Below, one piece after another: positions 13,501-24,720 of a DNA stretch of 64,000 nucleotides (within the stretch, counting starts at the first letter, position 1; the number at the start of each line of letters is the position of its first letter). The DNA is taken from NCBI GenBank assembly GCA_023846275.1, contig JAIUJO010000143.1, positions 753,001 to 817,000 of the forward strand. Reading direction: 5' to 3'. Made by a program: the position numbers and the translations under genes. The DNA is from Vanilla planifolia. Taxonomy: Eukaryota; Streptophyta; Magnoliopsida; Asparagales; Orchidaceae. A model generated the notes under the pieces. It was not told the DNA's origin and made no database searches. It worked only from the letters and a program-made list of their open reading frames with translations.

Positions 13501-13593
13501 TCTTTATTTTGTTAATAAATATTTATTATTTAATGATACTTATAATAATTTTAAAAATATTTTTTACATGATCTTACTCTTATAAATTACTAT
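13501..13593 (+). repeat. AT spacer after B2, left flank of LTR insertion
   Basis: About 90 bp of AT-rich sequence corresponding in position to the spacer at 5,506-5,645. The continuation of the composite repeat is found on the far side of the LTR element at about 20,800, where TTCATTGTCTC matches TTCGTTATCTC at 5,638. The retrotransposon therefore landed in or at the edge of this spacer. Confidence 0.55.
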
Positions 13594-15413
13594 TGCGTTA
13601 AACCATCTTTGTTTTTTATGAATGAAACCTAAATTATTTAGCATTTTTTAATAAGTGTGAAATATGTTTTATTTAACAAAAAAACCATTCACTTTTAAAG
13701 ATGATGAATCAGTGGTCTTCAAAGGATTTTAGAGTGTTCAATAAGATTCAAGGAATAAAGACATATGATCATACTTAAAAAGGTTTTTGTTTTTTATGAA
13801 ATAGAATGTTTACTTATTAATTTCTAGGCACATCTCCATTTATCCCACTTTCAAATCCTAACTCAAAGCATCTAATGGTTCAATCATGTCCTTGATTTCG
13901 AAAATGTGAGGGATTCCATGTTTTCAATCATTCTATTCTTGGTTGAAATCCTACCTAAACCATTCATCAATTTAAGAAATATATGATTCCATTTTTAAAT
14001 TATGCTTTTTCTAGTTAAATCTTACTTATGTCTCTTTATCAAAATTTTTGTATGATTGATTATTAAACCAAAATTAAATCTAAAAAATAGATATGTTAAA
14101 ATTTTCAAAATTAAAAAAATTAAACCATATCCCAAGCTATACTTGAATGCATAGTTGTTAGTCCGAGAAAGCTAACCGGGCATTCATAATGTGTAAAGAC
14201 CAAAGATTGGAAACATGTTTGGCCGAGGCTTTATCTTGGTTTCGTGTAGTTCTGAACATTGTTATGTTAAAACATTGTGTTTTATGTGTAACATATGAGC
14301 TAAAATTAAACAATAATCTTGTAACTAAATGATTGAAGTAGGTGATTAAATCTAGAGCACCTAAGTGGGAGCCATCCCTAGTTTGGCTGTCACAATTCTA
14401 TTATGCAAATCTTTATAAACTTCAAATCAATTTCAATTGAACAATGTGGAACTAAACTTTTGGAGCTTCCTTGCTTCAAAAATTGAAAGTGACTCAATAA
14501 TTGGGTGATTAGACAATTAAAAATTCATCTACTATAGGCAATTAATAATTGTTCGACATTACATGACCATGATCTTGTTTGACTTCATCAAATTAGATTA
14601 TTTATGAAATATCTGTCGTCAAATTTTATGGCTCAGTATAATCCATTTTGACTCCTGCGGATAAGAACATTCTTAATTTTATAAATGACTATTTGAGCAT
14701 TCCAAATGTCATACTGAGTGATTAAATTGTCCAGATCTAATTTTGCTTGATCTAACCATCCTAAATTACATCATATTTGACGAGTATACATTTCTCTTAG
14801 TAGAACATGCAGCAAATGATTACTTGAAATTCTAGTTTCTTCTAATTAATCCTTAATTCCTTCAAGATTTCATTTTCTCAATTCTATTTATATTTTGAGA
14901 TCTTTGTACATTTCTATATTCATTAAAAATTATAGACAAATTTGTAAATTTTTGTTAAAACTTTATTCCTTATTTTACTTTTGTTTTCTTTTGGTTGAGA
15001 GCCAAGTAATTATGAAAACCTGAGTTTGGTTTGATCTTGTAAAAAATCAAGTTAAGGTTGAGCTCATAAAAGCATTGGTTGTAGTTGAACACATAAACAC
15101 TAGCTGATTCAAGGTGAATCGTAAGAAAAAATCTCAAGTTGTAACCTTTTTACTGATAGAGTTTTTGTTGACCTTTGTTTGTGTGGTTGTAGGTTGTAGT
15201 TTAAGTTGAATCACCTAAAAATTTAGTGTAATATTTTAATTTATTATTTTACTTTATTTAATTATTAAATTTATAAATTAATATATTTATAAAAAAATTT
15301 AAAAATTATAAAGAAAATTTTAAAAATAAATAGAATATAAAAATTAGAAAAAAATATTTTAAAACCCATAATTTATCCTTTATTGTGAGATTTGCATACA
15401 CATTTTCAAATCA
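13594..15413 (+). mobile_element. 5' long terminal repeat of Ty1-copia-type element
   Basis: A direct repeat of 18,585-20,792. Aligned landmarks are the start TGCGTTAAACC (against TTCTTAGGTCAACC), AGTGGTCTTCAAAG near 13,711 (18,711), TCAATCATGTC near 13,880 (18,880), ATCCCAAGCTATA near 14,129 (19,131), a GGCTC word followed by ATAATC near 14,631, and AAAATCTCAAGTTGTAAC near 15,128 (20,498). Length is about 1.82 kb. It is some 300-400 bp shorter than the 3' copy, and the missing part holds the TATA-like sequence seen there. Divergence is high, roughly 70-80% identity in the best stretches by eye, so the insertion is old. The start is chosen from the TG and the end from the CA just before the primer-binding site. 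Confidence 0.75.
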
Positions 15414-15415
15414 CT

Positions 15416-15427
15416 TGGTATCATAAT
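15416..15427 (+). promoter_or_regulatory. Primer-binding site complementary to initiator Met tRNA
   Basis: TGGTATCA begins 2 bp after the inferred end of the 5' LTR. This is the usual start of the tRNA-iMet-primed site of plant Ty1-copia elements (TGGTATCAGAGC). Only the first eight bases match; the rest has decayed. Together with the polypurine tract at 18,572 it fixes the element on the + strand. Confidence 0.75.
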
Positions 15428-15632
15428 GGGCTCCTTACATTGAGTAAAATCACTAGGTTGATCATTTATTTATATGTGCCAATTAATTATGTTAATAATT
15501 TTAATTATTTTCAAATTTGTTTTTTTCATTAATATGAGTTTTAATATTTTCATTTTTACTTTAAAATCAAATTGCTTGTTTTTGTTATTACGCTCATTCT
15601 ATGTATTAATTTAATGATGAGCATACACATAG

Positions 15633-15850
15633 TTGACAATTATGAAATGCCAACGGAGGGATATTCATCTAGTTGTCCTCCATTATTTATTTAAGGGTGA
15701 AAATTTTTTTATTTGGAAAAAGACTTTAAAAATTTTATTCAAAAGATCGATGGTAATATGTGAGATCTTTTTATTCACTTTTTTGTACTTCTTGAAGATA
15801 AAAGTGATAAATCAAGAATGTTAATTCAATTAAATGTTAAAGGAATAAAT
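15633..15850 (+). pseudogene. Broken gag (UBN2/DUF4219-like) fragment of copia-type element
   Basis: The stretch at 15,693-15,722 encodes KGENFFIWKK, matching the conserved start of the plant copia gag domain (typically a G-E/T-N-F/Y...W-K pattern). Similarity continues downstream, but in another frame (around 15,731-15,760), so a frameshift lies near 15,725-15,735. In that second frame a TGA at 15,761-15,763 stands where the family normally has Trp. After that the frame soon ends. The gene cannot yield a functional capsid protein. The position just after the primer-binding site fits gag. The family assignment rests on this short motif and context. Confidence 0.6.
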
Positions 15851-18571
15851 TTCTTTTTTTGTATGTTGTATTAAGAAATTGGTGTGAGAGTGTGTAAGGT
15901 TACAACTTGTTTTGTGATGATGTAGAGATTTCATTGATCATATGGTAAAAAAGAATCTAAAGATATTAGTGATGATCAGCAGGAGATGAACCATAGAAAG
16001 AATGAGGAGAAGATTAGAAAGGAGAAGAAACTCAATTTAGAGATCAATGATGGAGATGAACTTGTATCAAGTACTTTTAATTCTTGACATGAGTTTTCTT
16101 TTGAATCTTGTGATGAAATATCAAATTCTTTTAGTAATTTAATTGTTAAAAATAAAAAATAAATTAATTAATACATTTATCTTTATAATATTCGTACAAA
16201 ATATGAAGAAAATATTTGTTTAACTTATCAAGTTCATACCCATATTTCTTACATTCCATATTTGAATGCTTTGGGTAAAGAATTTGAAAATGAATTTTCT
16301 TAATATATTGCATGCAATGATGCTTAAAGATAGAGAATGATATGTTAAGTGAAGAAAATTCTTTATTTAAAGAAAAGCTACAAAAAATTGATTCACTTGA
16401 AAAGGAAATACATGATGTAAGTCAAAGTATGCTACTTTAATTTGTCATGTATCTACTTGTAATAATTCAAATTTACTTTTATGTGATACTTCACTCTATT
16501 ATGTGAAAAGTAATAATGAATGTACTTAAACACACATCATCTTACAGCCATGTGACAAAAAATAATGTATTTTTGCAACATAATTATAGATTTAAAAAAC
16601 AAATATGCATCTGTTCAATGCATTATCTGATGCATCTTCATGTATATCTAGTTATCAAGTTAATTCTAATATTCTATGTAACTATTATTTTAAATTAAGA
16701 CATCTTATATTTGATTACTTAATTAAGAAACTCATTAATATAAAGCATGATAGATATGAGTGGATTCTTAAGGGAACAAACTTTTAAAATTTCTTTGGAT
16801 AATCACAACATACACATGCTATTACTATTGAACAAAAAATGGTTTGGGTTCTAAAATTTAATGCTTAGTTAATCTATAGACATGTCTCCATGTTTTAGGA
16901 CCTATGGAGACAAGCCTTGCATTGTGACTTTATGTAACTCATTTTCAAATTTGTTGTTCATGGTGTACTTAGCTAAGGCCGAAAAACCAAATCTTTTTAG
17001 ATTTTCTTATTATTAATCAATATTAAACACTTGGAGCTTATTATTGAATGCATGGATTTATTGCATTATGAATTCAAATATTGCAAGCAAGTCAATATCA
17101 CATCTCTTTCTTGATATTTTGTATGATGAAATATGATTCAATGATCATATGATTTGATAATAAAAATGGAAATGTATGAATAAAATCATAGTTTACTTTA
17201 GAATTGAACATAAAGAAGGCAAAGAAAAGGAATATTGTGTAGGATATTGATTTTAATGACCTAAGAATTAATAGAATTTTAGAGATCATTTATTTTGGAC
17301 ATAGAAAGCATTAGCATAGTTGTTAAGAAGCTTAGATTTGTGATTTACGTTGATCTTTTTAAATTTAATAGAGTTCAAGTTTATGACAATAAAAATGTGG
17401 CAATCAGAAGCTTTCTTGAATTGATCAGAAAGTTAGAAAGATAAAATAAATGTAATTTAATAAATTATAAAAATAAATGGCTAAATGATCATTACAAGGA
17501 ATGAAAAATATGAGATCAATTTATATCTCTCACTTATAAAACCATATAAGCAAGTACAAAACAAAAATGATAAGTATTACATGTTTGTAGATAATTTATT
17601 TTTTTAGAAATTAATATAATGTAATATTGATCTATATTTTTCTAGATTTATTTTTTTAATTTTCTTCTTATTAGAAAAGAGTCAATTAAAAATTAGGTTT
17701 ATTTGATTTGAACATGAAATTCATGCTACATACATGTTGTGTTTGTTGAGCAAATTACAAAAATAATTAATGAAAACATTGAATTATTGGATGGAGTTGT
17801 TGATGAACCTTGTATTGAAAATAAATTAATGCAGGAATGAAAGAATTTGGAAAAGAAGCTAATCAACAACTACCTTGAGTTTAGTAGTACAAAAATCTAT
17901 CGAAATCAAATAAATGATATTCTATTCAAGGTGTTAGAATATGAGTTTCTATGGGAGAGACTCGTCATAATACATTTGTATTTCTCATAAGAAACTCTAT
18001 TTAGTGAAGAATCCCTAAATGGTATATGTCATGTCAAGAAATGGTAGTTAGATGAACTAAAGAAAAGTTAAGCATATGATTTAATTCTTAAGCATAGTGA
18101 TCAATAATTCATTAGAGCTAAAGAGGTACTCAAGAATAAACTATATGAAAATGAAGAAACTATTGGAGATATAACTAAGCTTGTTACTAATAATATATAA
18201 TCAATTTCATCATTATAAGAAAAGAAATAAAAAAAATATAAGATTTTTTTTATTAGAGATTGTCATTAGAGGATTAATGAACTAGAGTATGTATATTTAA
18301 TGTAATAATTGAACTATGTAATTGTCAAGTTCCTTCAATGGTATAATAGAAATTATGTAAATTGTACAATTTTTAATGGATTCAAATGGAGGGAATGATC
18401 ATGGTTAAAATAAATTTTTGAATAATCATAGAGTCAAAGGGAGCATGTAGCAAAAGAGAGTATGAAGTAAGGGAGAGCATGTATATTTCATTTTTAATAC
18501 CACTTATAGCTACATAAGTTTATGTTTTGTCTTATTATGTTTTTATCTAAACATTCATGTGTTACCATTCT

Positions 18572-18584
18572 AAAAAGGGAGAGA
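18572..18584 (+). promoter_or_regulatory. Polypurine tract of LTR element
   Basis: AAAAAGGGAGAGA lies immediately upstream of the 3' LTR start (TTCTTAGGTCAACC). This purine run and its position are typical of the plus-strand priming site of plant copia elements, which often read AAAGGGGGAGAT before TGTTAGG. Confidence 0.75.
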
Positions 18585-20792
18585 TTCTTAGGTCAACCAC
18601 GTGTTTGATAACATAATCCTTGAATGTTTAGTATTTTATTCTAATGTTCTTGTTCAGTGCAAAAAAATTTCCTTTAAAGAATAAGCTATTAAATTTTGAG
18701 GATGGTGAACTAGTGGTCTTCAAAGTACTATGGACTCTTCAATAAGATTTAAAGATTGAAGACATGGGTATAAAATTTGAAAAGGCTTTCTTAATAATGT
18801 AGAATTTTAGTTTTTAAATTACAAGACACATTTGTTTTCATCTCACATTGAAATAATAACTCAAAACATCTTATTATTCAATCATGTCTTTGATCTAAAA
18901 AATATATAGGACTCTATTTTTTCAACGTTTCTTTTCTCATGTCAACTGTTAAATAAACCATTCATTGATTTAAGAAGCATATCATTCTATTTTTCAATCA
19001 TTCTTTCTTTGGTTAAATCATGCTTGTGTATTTTTTTCCAAAATTTTTTGTTAGGTTGATTGTTAAATTTTGATTAAATAAAAGAATAATTCTATTAAAA
19101 TTTTCAAAATTAAAATAAAAATTATGCAACATCCCAAGCTATAACTAATTTCCATGCTCTCGGCCCGATAAGCACGAGTGGACAATCAAAATGCATAGAG
19201 ACGAAAGGCTTGAACAAAGATGGGTCAAGGCCTGATCTTGGTCTGGTACAATCCTTAGGTGGGGTGTGGCATATTGTGTTTTAAGGACAAATTAAGACCC
19301 AAAATTATCCCATAACCTTGTAAATATAATATTCCATCAGTGATTGAATCTTGAGCACTCAAAGGAGAGTTAACACTAGTTTCATTCACATAATTCCCCC
19401 CACAAAGCTTTATAATGTGCAAATCAATTTCCTACTTAGCATTGTGGGGCTAAACTCTTGGTTCTTATTTGCTTCCAAAATCATAAGTCACTTAGTGTTT
19501 TTTGATCATACATTTTTGTGATTGCATGGTGGAGATCACCTCTGTCTTTAAATAATGTTCTCATTCAATCTAGCTATCCATTTGATGATGTGACTAGATG
19601 GTTACTGCTTCATCCATTGTAAGTGGTTAATCCTTTTTTGCTAATGGTTGTGATCTCGTCCAACATCATTGGATGACTTTCCTTGTGAATTATCTATTCT
19701 TGAATCTTGTGGCTCTGAATAATCAATTTGGACTCACACAACTAAGATCATTCTGTATTTTATTATTAAATTGAATCAACCAGATCTCATCTTAGGTGAT
19801 TTGATGACACAGATCTGATCCACTTTGATCTCACCATCCAAAGCTTATTTGTCCTTTCAGTAAATAATCAGATGGTGAAGGACTCTTTTAAGCAGATCTA
19901 ATGGCTCCTATTCATCCTGCCTAATAGCTTTTGGACAAAGGGATGCTTGCGTCATTTTGGTAAGGGTTTTGGAAAATATATAAGCCATTTTGAAAAGCTT
20001 TTAGGTTGTTTGGTAGCAGCTTTTGAAATAGCTTTTCTACACTTTCTAATGGTAATAATCAAATGTTTTCTATAAATATCTAGCCCTTCTAAATGAAATA
20101 AAAAACAAACATGAACAAGATTTTCGTATCTCATAGAATGGTTGCATCATATTCTACTGACATATGTTTCTATTAAAAGTGTTTATATCTTATACTACAT
20201 AAAATTTAAAATTCTTTTAGCTAAGCCAAATTTCTGTAAACATTAATTTTCTTAATTTTCAACATAATTCTGAGCTTTGTGCCTTTCTATATTCATAAAC
20301 AAGCATAAGCAAATTTGTACATTTTTAATGAAATTTTTTCTTACTATATTTTTTTTCTTTTAGGTTGGTTAGCCTCACATTTGTGAACCTAAGCTCGATT
20401 TGATCTGATAAAAATTTAAGTTGGGGTTGAACTTGTAAAAACTGGGTTATAGTTGAACATGTAAAAGCTTGTTGGTTGGAGGTGAAGTATCAGAAAAAAA
20501 ATCTCAAGTTATAATTTTTTTACTAGTAGAGTTTTTTGTTGCCTCATGTAGAGGTAGGCCTAAGTTCTAGTTTCAACTAAGTAATAAATAAATTTTGTAA
20601 TCTATATTTTTTTCTTTATTAATTATAAAAATTATAAATTAATATTTCTATAAATAAATATTTTGATAAACATAAAAATATTTTTATAAAGAGATTTTGA
20701 AATTAAATGAAATCTAAAACTTAGCAAAAATATTTTAAAACACACAATTCATTACCCCCTTTTATGAGATTCATGCACTTGTTTTCATTTCA
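18585..20792 (+). mobile_element. 3' long terminal repeat of Ty1-copia-type element
   Basis: A direct repeat of the 5' LTR (landmarks in that entry), about 2.2 kb. The end aligns as GTTTTCATTTCA (20,781-20,792) with ATTTTCAAATCA before the primer-binding site. It retains about 300-400 bp absent from the 5' copy, at about 19,880-20,250. No 5 bp target duplication could be recognised: the flanks read ACTAT on the left and ATTTG on the right. The 60-codon minus-strand frame at 19,952-20,134 is a chance ORF in this LTR. Confidence 0.75.
19973..19985 (+). promoter_or_regulatory. TATA-like element in 3' LTR
   Basis: AAAATATATAAGC is a good plant TATA-box match, placed about 1.4 kb into the LTR on the element's coding strand. 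It would be the natural U3 promoter of the element. The corresponding segment is missing from the 5' LTR, so the 5' copy probably cannot drive element transcription. There is no transcript evidence, and in DNA this AT-rich such words occur by chance. Confidence 0.35.
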
Positions 20793-22960
20793 ATTTGTCA
20801 TAACTTTTTCATTGTCTCTCCCTAGTTTATCATCTAAATCACCCTCTATTTTGTCCTCTCACTCCCTCTTTTATCACTTCTCTCCCCTAATGCCTTCTTT
20901 TTCAACTTTAATCTTAAGCTGTCTAAGGCATTCTATTTCTCTCTCAACTTCTTAATCATCTATCGCCTCATTCCTACTTTGTCTCATTCATTTTCTGTCA
21001 TTAAACTCCTTACATATCGAACACCTCTCCCACTTTTACCTTTTGTTCTTCTTCATCTCTATCATTCTCCCATTAGTTGTTTACCAGATCTTTCTTTTTT
21101 GCTTTTTATCTCTCTTTATCAATCTATGTCTATCTCATTATCTATATTTTTTATTTCTTCTTTAACCGTTCATATTCTTGTTCTGTCTATTTTTCCTTAC
21201 TTTTGTCATACACTTTATATCTCTTCATTTTTGTTTCCATTTGTATCATTATCTCTTTCCTCTCCTTTTTTCTTCATCTCACATCTAACTCTTCACTCTA
21301 TCTTTTATCTAAAAAATCTCTACTTATTATGGACTCTCTATATTTTCTACTTTGTTATAGTCTATCGTCTCTCACCATCTATTATCTCTCTTCTTTTCAA
21401 CCTTTTTTCTCTTTCCCTTCATAATCATCTCATCTCTCCTTTTACTGTTCCTTACCTCTCATATTTCTTATGTTTGAATGTCTCTTTCTACATTAATCTC
21501 TACCACTAATGTTATGTCTTACATTTTGCCTCTCCCTATGTGTTTATTTGCCATATTTCCTATTTTTTCCATATTTATTAGTTTGATTATTTGTCTTTGC
21601 CATGCTTTGTTTTGATGACTATTCACTCCCCCTCAACACTTTATCTCTTTCTCTCTCAACTCAACCTCTTTCTAACTTACTAACTCTTTCGTATTCCACT
21701 ATAATTCCTATATGAATTTTTTTGACTCTCCTATTTTTCTTCTCTCTTTTTACATCTATCTCACTCTTACTATCTCTTACTCTTCGTCTCTCTTTATCTT
21801 CTCCATCAATAATCTTCTATTTCCCCCAAAAATGCTCTTAATAATTTATCACCCCTTCTTTCTTGGTCTATTTTCTCTCTATTTCATCTGTTATTGCTCT
21901 TGTCTCTTCTTTCTCTTCTCTTAACTTTTTCTCTTCCCTCTATCTCGTCTTTTTGAAATCCCTTATGTGCTCTCAATTATCTCTGTCTTCACCCACACCA
22001 CTTTGTTTTTCCTTTTTCATCTCTAACTATGTTCTTATTTATATTTCTCTCACTTAGTGACCATGTTTCTTTCTATCTTTTCTATCTCACACTTCCTATA
22101 TTAACAAACTTGTCTTCCCTTTTTCACTCTATCTCTTTCTCTTATTTTTCTCATATCTCTATCTCCTAATCCCCTTTCCTCTCATATATCTTCACTATCT
22201 CCTCTTGTCTCTATGTCTGAATGCCTTTTCTCTCACTACAAATTTTAATCTAATGACCATTATATTTCTCTATCACCCAACCTTTCTCCTACTTCCTATA
22301 TTTAACTATACACCCTCCTCCCTTTTTATATCTCTCTTTTTGACTATTTTTCTAAACTTGCTTCTCCCTCAATTTGTATGTCACCCACATCAAACTCTAT
22401 TTGTCTCATCACTCTATCATTTTTATCTCTTTATTTTCACTTACTGATTATCTACTTGTTTGTGCCCTTTATCTTTGCCTTTTCTGCAATATGTATTCCT
22501 CTATATCTCTTCTCTTAGTTGTCTTCTTTATCTCTTCTATCTCAACTCAATCCCTTTCCCTTATGCCCTCTTTATCACTTTTCACCTTCTCTTTATATCA
22601 ATTGAGTCTACCACTCTCCCATTTTCTTTATCACTCTACCCCACTCTCTCTCTTTTTGTCTCTTAACTCTTTTACCTTTGTTTCTCTATTCCTCATCATC
22701 TCCTTGTATCGATCTCTTTTGTCTTAAACTCTTGCTCATTCCATCCGTCACTTTATCAAGAATTCTCTCTCATTCTCTATCACTCATAATTATTTATCTC
22801 TATTATCTTAGTCTTCATTATTTATATTTGTTTATATATGTATTTTATATCTACTTTGCTTTTAGCCTCTCGCAGTTTTCTCTACCTTCTTTATTAACGT
22901 CTAACTCCTTTTTAGTTATTCTTTTTATGATTTCCTTCAACATCCTATTTGAAAAGATAA
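20793..22960 (+). repeat. Pyrimidine-rich block A4 of composite repeat
   Basis: Resumes the composite repeat right after the 3' LTR. It starts at the point corresponding to 5,640 of block A2, so B2 plus A4 make one unit split by the retrotransposon. A-block landmarks occur near 20,911, 21,469 and 22,757. The stretch with ACTATTCACTCCCCCTC near 21,617 matches 9,301 and, more loosely, 625. ORFs of up to 176 codons are low-complexity artefacts. Confidence 0.7.
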
Positions 22961-24720
22961 TCAACAAATAGAATATGTAACATGATTTATAAGAAAAGAA
23001 AGCCAATATGAATAATAAATTAAAAGTAAAAAAATACATAACCAAAACTATTAATTATTATTCAATTAAAATAAGGAAAATCTTTAATAATTGTTAATAG
23101 TTATGAAAATCACTTGTAGTTTAGTACAAGAACAATTATATATTATACTAATTATTTCAATAAATATTATGTGCGAATTGAAAAATATTTTAATTTTTTA
23201 TTTATAAAAAATAATTAAATTATATTATATAAATTATTTTATTTTTTGTAATTATAATAAATATTAAAATTATTTATGGCATTGATTTTTAGAAATTATC
23301 ATATAATAATAAATTTATTATAAAAATTACAACAATACTTTGTTGTATTACTCTTAAATTGCTAATAAAATTATTTATTTAATTTACGAATGTTATAATA
23401 ATTATAAAAATAACTATTATTTTATGAATTTATTAAACAAATATTAGTGAATGTAGTAAGAAATATTATCATAATAATAAATATGATTATTATAGTTAAA
23501 TTAAAAAGAAAATTTAAATTAATTCATATTAATGGGCATTTTTATTATTGATAATTTTTTAATTGTTTTTCTTCTTATTCCAGCTTTTGTATTTCTTCTA
23601 TTTCCTTTTCTTCATGTACTTATTTATAAAACATTTATTATTTCATTTTTATCTTTATCTTATTTTTTCTTTTATTCATATTGTTATTATTATTATTATT
23701 CCATTCTTCTAGCTTATATTTGTCTTCGTGTTTTTCTTATTCATCTCCTTATAATTACTTCTTTATAATTTTTCTTACTTAATCGTATAAATCTTTTTAT
23801 GAATTGTTTGAAATTATAAAATTACAACATAAAATTATATTTAATTATTTTAAATACATTTTTAGAAAAGACATTAATTGATTTTTTAATATAATAATTA
23901 ATTACTTTAACTCATAAAATATTAGTTTAAATTAGTAATTTTTATAATAAGATATAACATTGTTCTATTTCATCCCGATGTTATATTTATAATGAGTTCT
24001 TTTACATTATTACGTACGTTTAATTAAATTATTGTATAATAAAATTTATTATTTTTATGTTCTTCTTATAGTTTTTGGCAATTAATTTCGTAATCACAAA
24101 CTTAAATATTAAGATTTGTCATGAAAGAGTTATTGTTATTATTTTCTTAGTAACAATAAATTGTTTTCTAAATAATTTAGTTAGTATTTCAATAACAAAA
24201 ATAATAATAATGACTGAAAAACCTAATGACAAGCTATTTGTGCAAAACTATTAGAGTCATAATTGATGTGAAAATAACATTTTTACACATAAATAATGGT
24301 TGGAGCAATTTTTTTAGTTATGGTCATTAGTGTTAGAAATAATTATTCTGAACTCAAATTCTTAAACTGTTATTCATAATAACTCATTATTATTTGTCAT
24401 AACAATTGGAACTACTAACTATATATATATATATAATTAACAAATATATAATAATAAAAAATTAAATAAATAAAAATATTAATTATACTAATAAATCATA
24501 CATTTTTGTTATTATTAATAGTAAACTAGTTAACTTATTATTATGTTTTAAGAATTTTTCTTAATAAAATATATCAAAGAATAACTATTATATGAAGAAA
24601 AATAATAGTAATTTATAATAAATAAAAAAATATTCCAAAGAAAATTAATGGTAGTAATAATTATTACAGATGTTAAGAAAAATTTGTTAACTAGTGATTC
24701 ATACTATAAATAAAACAAAA
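22961..24720 (+). repeat. AT-rich module M3 of composite repeat
   Basis: The third full AT-rich module. Near 23,050-23,140 the words ATTAATTATTATTCAATTAA, AAGGAAAATC and AAAATCACTTGTAG match M1 at 2,105-2,175. The T-rich core lies at about 23,530-23,790. GAGCAATTTTTTTAGTTATG is near 24,304. The end segment near 24,650 (AATGGTAGTAATAATTATTA) matches M2 near 11,986. It carries a small (AT)n run at 24,421-24,435. Satellite DNA of another family begins directly afterwards. Confidence 0.75.

Larger units (their letters stand above)
15414..18584 (+). mobile_element. Internal region of decayed copia-type retrotransposon
   Basis: About 3.2 kb between the two LTRs, shorter than the roughly 4-5 kb or more expected for a complete copia gag-pol. 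A gag remnant sits at the 5' end (separate entry). A KMVWVLK-like stretch at about 16,835-16,856 resembles the short linker found before the protease in related polyproteins, but this is weak. I could not recognise reverse transcriptase, RNase H or a full integrase core in any frame; all frames are broken by many stops. Around 17,700-18,200 there are A-rich charged stretches with no recognised domain. It could be a deleted autonomous element or a non-autonomous derivative. It ends in a polypurine tract. Confidence 0.6.

Noticed and set aside
13028..13585. 185-codon open frame (and similar frames at 721-1,203, 12,134-12,508 and 20,979-21,509) as membrane-protein genes
   Set aside because: They lie in T+C-rich DNA where stop codons are rare on this strand. 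The products are only Leu, Phe, Ser, Tyr and Ile; frames overlap each other, and the homologous blocks do not keep the same protein.
17320..17450. Possible integrase core (VDLF stretch at about 17,355) in the retrotransposon
   Set aside because: Only four or five residues fit. The expected downstream Asp and Glu motifs and spacing are not visible, so no domain is called.
13580..20800. Target-site duplication flanking the LTR element
   Set aside because: The 5 bp on each side of the inferred ends (ACTAT and ATTTG) do not match. The ends are too eroded to define a duplication.
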